From contig JAATFS010000409.1 in NCBI GenBank assembly GCA_015655035.1, positions 1 through 10,117 on the forward strand: a stretch of DNA of 10,117 nt. The letters are read 5' to 3'. A model generated the notes under the pieces. The model did no database searches, was not told the origin of the DNA, and saw only the letters and a program-made list of their open reading frames with translations. The DNA comes from Lysobacterales bacterium (lineage in GTDB: Bacteria > Pseudomonadota > Gammaproteobacteria > Xanthomonadales > Xanthomonadaceae). The translations under genes were made by a program, and so were the position numbers. Of this stretch, positions 6,850 to 10,117 are shown one piece after another (positions within the stretch are counted from its first letter, which is position 1; the number at the start of each line of letters is the position of its first letter).

Positions 6850-7905
6850 ATGGAATCCCGCATGCCCCTGCTTGCTCGAGCCCTTATTGCTTTGTCTCCC
6901 CTCACCCTTGCCGTCGCACTGACGATGCCCAGCGCAAATGCCGCCGCCTCCGAGCAAAAGGTGAAATGCAGCGCACAGGTCAAGCCCGGTCAAGATTTGC
7001 AACAGGCCATCGATCGCCTGCCCGCCAATGGCAAGCCGGTCACCGTGTGCCTGGCCGAAGGCGAATTCCCACTGCGTAATCTGGTGTCCATCCAGCGCGA
7101 CAACGTGCGCCTGCGCGGCGCCGGTGCCGGCACCGTGCTGCGCATGGCCGATGGCGTCCAGCAGCCGCTGCTGGTGGTCGGCGACTACCAGAACCAACAG
7201 CCTTCGCGCGTCATCCACGATGTCGCCATCGAGAACATGACCTTGATCGGCAGCACCGGCGACAAGGAATTCATGCCCGAGCGGCCGTATCTCAGCAATA
7301 GCGTGGTGGTGGTGCGCTCCGGGCAGAACGTGCGCATGGCCGACCTCAATGTCAGCAAGTGCCGCAGCGCCTGCCTGCTGAGCGAGTACGACAGCCACGA
7401 TCTCGTCATCGAGAACAACGAGGTATTCGGCGCGATCTGGGACGGCGTCTCGTTCAATCGCAGCGCCAAGATCAAGCTGATCAACAACTATATCCACGAC
7501 AATGTCGCCGCCGGCCTTACCACCGAGAACCTGGAAGACAGCGAGATCCGCGACAACCGCTTCGAACGCAACGGCAGCCAGGGCATCTACCTGGCGGATG
7601 CGCGACGCAACCGCTTCATCAACAACCAGTTCACCGGCAACAAAAGCTCCGGCCTGTTCCTGGCATGCTCGATCCGCTACCGCACGCCCGAAATCCTGTG
7701 CTGGGACAACAGCATGAGCCAGGACAACGTGTTCGAGAACAATCGCTTCGAGAAAAACCCGTTCACCTACACCATCGGCGTGGACCGTGCGGCCAACTGC
7801 GCCACCCCGGGCTTCACCCCCAACGTCTGGCGCAACAACCAGGCCGACGTCGCCGGCGTGGACATCGAACCGCAGCGCTATGGCTACTGCATGAAGCACG
7901 AGTAG
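6850..7905 (+). CDS. Secreted right-handed parallel beta-helix repeat protein
   Basis: The function is unknown; the fold is recognisable. An N-terminal signal peptide (hydrophobic about residues 9-25, A-N-A cleavage site at 29-31) sends it to the periplasm or outside. From about 120 to 300 there are beta-helix coils of the pectate-lyase/NosD type. Four successive coils put an Asn at 190, 213, 236 and 259, exactly 23 residues apart, in the pattern I-x-N-N-x-h-x-x-N-x-x-x-G-h, consistent with an Asn ladder inside the helix. A further N-N-R-F coil follows near 297-300. The predicted mature chain has eight Cys (40, 67, 171, 175, 273, 284, 317, 347), suggesting disulfides. It could be a polysaccharide-active enzyme or a structural protein; no lyase active site is identifiable. 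No Shine-Dalgarno precedes ATG 6850, and ATG 6862 is an alternative start. Confidence 0.85.
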   Translation: MESRMPLLARALIALSPLTLAVALTMPSANAAASEQKVKCSAQVKPGQDLQQAIDRLPANGKPVTVCLAEGEFPLRNLVSIQRDNVRLRGAGAGTVLRMADGVQQPLLVVGDYQNQQPSRVIHDVAIENMTLIGSTGDKEFMPERPYLSNSVVVVRSGQNVRMADLNVSKCRSACLLSEYDSHDLVIENNEVFGAIWDGVSFNRSAKIKLINNYIHDNVAAGLTTENLEDSEIRDNRFERNGSQGIYLADARRNRFINNQFTGNKSSGLFLACSIRYRTPEILCWDNSMSQDNVFENNRFEKNPFTYTIGVDRAANCATPGFTPNVWRNNQADVAGVDIEPQRYGYCMKHE

Positions 7906-7926
7906 CCGCGCCTGATACGGGCGCGG
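7906..7926 (+). terminator. Hairpin directly after the beta-helix gene
   Basis: CCGCGCC (7906-7912) pairs with GGCGCGG (7920-7926) around a 7-nt loop, starting at the base after the TAG stop, and is followed by TTGT. It is a plausible short Rho-independent terminator but has a poor T-tract. Confidence 0.45.
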
Positions 7927-7946
7927 TTGTACGCTCCGGATTGGAA

Positions 7947-7981
7947 GGGCCGCGAGCACGAAGCTGTCGCGCTCACGGCCC
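7947..7981. repeat. Inverted repeat in the convergent gap (stem of 11 with one mismatch)
   Basis: GGGCCGCGAGC (7947-7957) and GCTCACGGCCC (7971-7981) pair over 11 positions with one A-C mismatch around a 13-nt loop. It is the second of four consecutive stem-loops between two genes that converge. Confidence 0.5.
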
Positions 7982-8008
7982 ATCCGCGCTGACAAACCAA
8001 TACCCGTA

Positions 8009-8034
8009 CCGGGACTCATCGCGACGAGTCCCGG
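8009..8034. terminator. Perfect 9-bp inverted repeat, possible asnB or beta-helix terminator
   Basis: CCGGGACTC (8009-8017) and GAGTCCCGG (8026-8034) form a perfect stem with an 8-nt loop. No T-tract adjoins either side, so Rho-independent termination is uncertain, though the position 37 nt beyond the asnB stop suits it. Confidence 0.4.
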
Positions 8035-8038
8035 CCGT

Positions 8039-8064
8039 GGCAGCCCCGCATCAGCGAGGCTGCC
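8039..8064. repeat. Perfect 7-bp inverted repeat adjacent to the asnB stop
   Basis: GGCAGCC (8039-8045) and GGCTGCC (8058-8064) pair around a 12-nt loop, 6 nt beyond the asnB stop codon. With the hairpin at 8009-8034 it would cap the 3' end of asnB mRNA. Confidence 0.45.
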
Positions 8065-8070
8065 CCCGCC

Positions 8071-9765
8071 TCACGACGCCAACGCTTGCTCGTGCACCCC
8101 CGCCACTGCGCGGCCGGAGGGATCGGCCATCGTCGCGAAGCTGGCGTCCCAGGCAATCGCCGCCGGCGACGAGCAGGCAATCGACTTGCCGCCCGGCACC
8201 GTCTCTGCCGCCGCCTGGCTCGGGAAGAACTGCTCGAACAACGTACGGTAGTAGTACGCCTCCTTGGTCTGCGGCGGGTTGACCGGGAAACGCTTGTCGG
8301 CCGCCGCCAGTTCGCGGTCGCTCACCTGCGCCTCGGCATGCGCCTTCAGCCCATCGATCCAGCCATAGCCGACACCGTCGCTGAACTGCTCCTTCTGCCG
8401 CCACAGGATCGAGTCCGGCAGATACCCTTCGAACGCCTCGCGCAGCACGCCCTTCTCCATTCGGGTGGCGCCGCCGGCCTGCTTGTCGACCATCTTGTAT
8501 TGCGCGTCCATGCGCATTGCCACGTCCAGGAATTCGCGATCCAGGAACGGCACGCGCGGCTCCACGCCCCAGGCCATCATCGACTTGTTGGCACGCAGGC
8601 AGTCGTAGTTGTTGAGCGCATCCAGCTTGCGTACCAGCTCCTCGTGGAACTCACGTGCGTTAGGCGCCTTGTGGAAGTACAGGTAGCCGCCGAAGATCTC
8701 GTCGCTGCCTTCGCCGGAGAGCACCATCTTAACGCCCATCGCCTTGATCCGCCGCGCCAGCAGGAACATCGGCGTGGACGCACGGATGGTGGTGACGTCG
8801 TAGGTCTCGACATGGCGGATCACTTCCGGCAACGCGTCCAGGCCTTCTTCGAAGGTGTACTCGAAACCATGGTGCACCGTGCCCAGCGACTCGGCGGCCA
8901 CCTCGGCGGCCGCCAGGTCGGGCGAGCCCTTCAAACCGATCGCGAACGAATGCAGGCGCGGCCACCAAGCCTCGGTGGTATCGTTTTCCTCTACCCGATG
9001 GCGGGCGTAGCGCGCAGCCACCGCAGCCACCAGCGATGAATCCAGGCCGCCGGACAGCAGCACGCCGTAGGGCACGTCGGTCATCAGCTGCCGATGCACC
9101 GCACGTTCGAATGCCTCGCGCAGTTCCTGCGGCGTGACCTTCTGGCCTTCCACCGCCGCGTAGTCGCGCCACGGACGTTCGTAGTACTTGCTCAGCGTAT
9201 CGGTGCTGCTGTCGTACCAATGCCCGGGCGGGAACTGCGCAGCGTCGGCGCAGCTGTCCACCAGCGACTTCAGCTCCGAGGCCACGCGCAGGCGGCCCTC
9301 CTTGTCGTGGCCCCAGTACAGCGGCACCACGCCAATCGGATCGCGCGCGATGATCACGCGGCCGTTGGCCTTGTCCCACAGCGCGAACGCGAAAATGCCG
9401 TTGAGCCGGTTGAGATAGGACGCCGGCGCATCTTCGCGGTACAGCGCGTTGATCACTTCGCAATCGGAACCGGTCTGGAAGGCGTAGGCCTGGCTGAGTT
9501 CCTGCTTGAGCTCGCGATGGTTGTAGATTTCGCCGTTGACCGCCAGCGCCAGCTCGCCGTCTTCGGACAGCAGCGGCTGCGAGCCGCCGGCCGGATCGAC
9601 AATGGCCAAACGCTCGTGCACCAGGATCGCACCGGCGTCCACGTACACGCCGCTCCAGTCCGGCCCGCGGTGGCGTTGGCGCTGCGAGCACTCAAGTGCC
9701 TGGCGTCGCAGCAGGCTTAGATCGTCACCCGCTTGCAGACCGAAAATACCGAAGATGGAACACAT
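8071..9765 (-). CDS. asnB: Asparagine synthetase B, glutamine-hydrolysing
   Basis: AsnB converts aspartate, glutamine and ATP to asparagine, glutamate, AMP and PPi in the cytosol. The 564-residue length is close to the E. coli enzyme (554). Cys2, the glutaminase nucleophile exposed after Met removal, starts M-C-S-I-F-G. The class II amidotransferase domain shows R-H-R-G-P-D (31-36) and N-G-E-I-Y-N-H (77-83). The synthetase domain has the ATP-PPase loop S-G-G-L-D-S-S (238-244), S-G-E-G-S-D-E (350-356) and E-P-R-V-P-F-L-D (402-409). All key residues are present, so the enzyme should be active. ATG 9765 is fixed by Cys2 and by AGGAG 8 nt upstream; the frame is open further but lacks homology there. 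The upstream Asn-rich leader and terminator predict control by tRNA-Asn charging. It lies downstream of dapE on the same strand. Confidence 0.96.
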   Translation of the reverse strand: MCSIFGIFGLQAGDDLSLLRRQALECSQRQRHRGPDWSGVYVDAGAILVHERLAIVDPAGGSQPLLSEDGELALAVNGEIYNHRELKQELSQAYAFQTGSDCEVINALYREDAPASYLNRLNGIFAFALWDKANGRVIIARDPIGVVPLYWGHDKEGRLRVASELKSLVDSCADAAQFPPGHWYDSSTDTLSKYYERPWRDYAAVEGQKVTPQELREAFERAVHRQLMTDVPYGVLLSGGLDSSLVAAVAARYARHRVEENDTTEAWWPRLHSFAIGLKGSPDLAAAEVAAESLGTVHHGFEYTFEEGLDALPEVIRHVETYDVTTIRASTPMFLLARRIKAMGVKMVLSGEGSDEIFGGYLYFHKAPNAREFHEELVRKLDALNNYDCLRANKSMMAWGVEPRVPFLDREFLDVAMRMDAQYKMVDKQAGGATRMEKGVLREAFEGYLPDSILWRQKEQFSDGVGYGWIDGLKAHAEAQVSDRELAAADKRFPVNPPQTKEAYYYRTLFEQFFPSQAAAETVPGGKSIACSSPAAIAWDASFATMADPSGRAVAGVHEQALAS

Positions 9766-9773
9766 GGGGAAAA

Positions 9774-9778
9774 CTCCT
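9774..9778 (-). promoter_or_regulatory. Shine-Dalgarno of asnB
   Basis: AGGAG on the minus strand sits 8 nt before the ATG at 9765. It lies about 40 nt downstream of the attenuator terminator, so asnB is translated only from read-through transcripts. Confidence 0.8.
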
Positions 9779-9814
9779 GAGAGGGTTGACACACATTGAA
9801 ACGCCGCCCCAGAC

Positions 9815-9846
9815 AACAAAAAACCCGCATCGGCCGATGCGGGTTT
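9815..9846 (-). terminator. Intrinsic terminator of the asnB attenuator (segments 3 and 4)
   Basis: Positions 9821-9846 are a perfect 26-nt palindrome with 13-nt arms: AAACCCGCATCGG (segment 3, 9834-9846) and CCGATGCGGGTTT (segment 4, 9821-9833). On the minus strand it runs into a T-tract (six T at 9818-9823, then GTT). It stands between the Asn-rich leader ORF and asnB, 31 nt after the leader stop. It could also end dapE read-through. Confidence 0.9.
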
Positions 9847-9956
9847 CTGGTCACTGGGCGCTTGTTTGTTGCTTCGCCTAGTCGCAGACCCACATCGGTC
9901 GCGCACGGTTATTCGCCGCATTGTCATTGCGGTTATTGGCGTTGGCGACGTGGGTC
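9821..9956 (-). promoter_or_regulatory. Predicted Asn-responsive ribosome-mediated transcription attenuator of asnB
   Basis: Four segments can form mutually exclusive hairpins. Segment 1, GACCCACGTCG (9946-9956), pairs with segment 2, CGATGTGGGTC (9887-9897): 11 bp with one G-U. Segment 2, taken as CCGATGTGGGT (9888-9898), pairs with segment 3, ACCCGCATCGG (9834-9844): 11 bp with one G-U, and UCUG/CAGA can add four more across a bulge. Segment 3 pairs perfectly with segment 4 to give the terminator. Segment 1 ends 2 nt before the first Asn codon, so a ribosome waiting there would mask it, free segment 2 and allow antitermination. A ribosome at the leader stop (9878-9880) would cover segment 2 and favour termination. 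Without translation, 1:2 plus 3:4 form and also terminate. Confidence 0.88.
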
Positions 9957-9970
9957 GAGGAAAAGTGCAT
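9878..9970 (-). CDS. Asn-rich leader peptide of asnB (30 residues)
   Basis: The 30-codon ORF begins M-H-F-S-S-T-H-V-A, then carries NANNRNDNAANN at residues 10-21 (seven Asn in twelve: four AAT, three AAC), and ends R-P-M-W-V-C-D. An in-frame TAA three codons before the ATG, with no start codon between, fixes the start. There is no Shine-Dalgarno, so translation may be leaderless. It begins 39 nt after the dapE stop and ends 31 nt before the terminator arm. Its role would be to report tRNA-Asn charging by ribosome stalling, as the Trp- and His-rich leader peptides do for their operons. The product itself probably has no other function. Confidence 0.85.
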   Translation of the reverse strand: MHFSSTHVANANNRNDNAANNRARPMWVCD

Positions 9971-9976
9971 GGCTCG

Positions 9977-10006
9977 ACGTTACCGCGCCCGCCCCGGACT
10001 TTGCAA
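9977..10006 (-). promoter_or_regulatory. Tentative promoter of the asnB leader transcript
   Basis: On the minus strand TTGCAA (10001-10006) is followed after 18 nt by TAACGT (9977-9982). Both are weak matches to sigma70 boxes. The predicted start at about 9970 coincides with the leader ATG, which would explain the missing Shine-Dalgarno. The alternative is that the leader and asnB are cotranscribed from a dapE promoter outside the window. Confidence 0.3.
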
Positions 10007-10009
10007 CTG

Positions 10010-10117
10010 TTACGCGAGCAACCTTTCGACCAGTTGCCGGTACAGCCCTGGCAACGCCTCCAGATCGGCCACGCGCACATGTTCGTCCACTTGGTGGATG
10101 CTGGCATTGACCGGCCC
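10010..10117 (-). CDS. dapE: Succinyl-diaminopimelate desuccinylase, C-terminal end
   Basis: Only the last 35 residues and the TAA stop are in the window. They begin G-P-V-N-A-S-I-H-Q-V-D-E and end L-Y-R-Q-L-V-E-R-L-L-A. E. coli DapE ends with G-P-V-N-A-T-I-H-K-I-N-E and an equivalent C-terminal helix, so the match is clear; the conserved His near this end is a zinc ligand in the family. DapE removes succinate from N-succinyl-LL-2,6-diaminopimelate in lysine and peptidoglycan precursor synthesis. It lies just upstream of the asnB leader on the same strand, and both pathways draw on aspartate. Confidence 0.9.
   Translation of the reverse strand, partial: GPVNASIHQVDEHVRVADLEALPGLYRQLVERLLA

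Noticed and set aside
9766..10107. A 114-residue extension of AsnB upstream of M-C-S-I-F-G
   Set aside because: The catalytic Cys must follow the initiator Met, a good Shine-Dalgarno precedes 9765, and the extension runs through the terminator and leader in a different frame from the Asn-rich peptide.

Overview
The window reads as a GC-rich chromosomal segment from a gammaproteobacterium of the Xanthomonadaceae, most like Xanthomonas. This rests on protein character (ParC, the FtnA-type bacterioferritin, AsnB), on the dapE-asnB neighbourhood, and on weak or absent Shine-Dalgarno sequences before several genes. It is mostly core and housekeeping DNA. I see no insertion sequence, tRNA, rRNA, CRISPR array or prophage gene.

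Layout, left to right. Positions 1-344 (minus) hold the N-terminus of a NodT-type outer-membrane efflux lipoprotein. It overlaps the 3' end of a MarR-family regulator (331-792, minus), and together they look like the start of an autoregulated drug-efflux operon running off the left edge. An AT-rich control region (about 785-870) carries two perfect 20-bp inverted repeats. A 382-bp intergenic region follows, with a good sigma70-like promoter for parC (1175-3418, plus; topoisomerase IV subunit A). A perfect 38-nt palindrome ends parC and also faces the convergent bacterioferritin gene (3527-4012, minus). Divergent from that is a membrane-anchored penicillin-acylase-family Ntn-hydrolase (4169-6598, plus). 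Next comes a secreted right-handed beta-helix protein (6850-7905, plus). A hairpin-dense convergent gap (7906-8070) separates it from asnB (8071-9765, minus; glutamine-dependent asparagine synthetase). The right edge holds the last 35 codons of dapE (10010-10117, minus).

The most notable item lies between dapE and asnB. A 30-codon ORF (9878-9970, minus), absent from a normal gene-length annotation, encodes a peptide with seven Asn within twelve residues. It is followed by a perfect 26-nt intrinsic-terminator palindrome with a U-tract, 50 nt before the asnB Shine-Dalgarno region. Four RNA segments can pair as 1:2, 2:3 and 3:4, each pairing 11 bp or more. This is the full architecture of a ribosome-mediated transcription attenuator, here predicted to sense charged tRNA-Asn and control asnB. 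I do not recall Asn as one of the classic attenuator amino acids (Trp, His, Leu, Ile/Val, Thr, Phe), so it may be undescribed, but I could not search the literature.

The dapE-asnB pair links two uses of aspartate: lysine/diaminopimelate synthesis and amidation to asparagine. The other genes appear functionally independent of one another.
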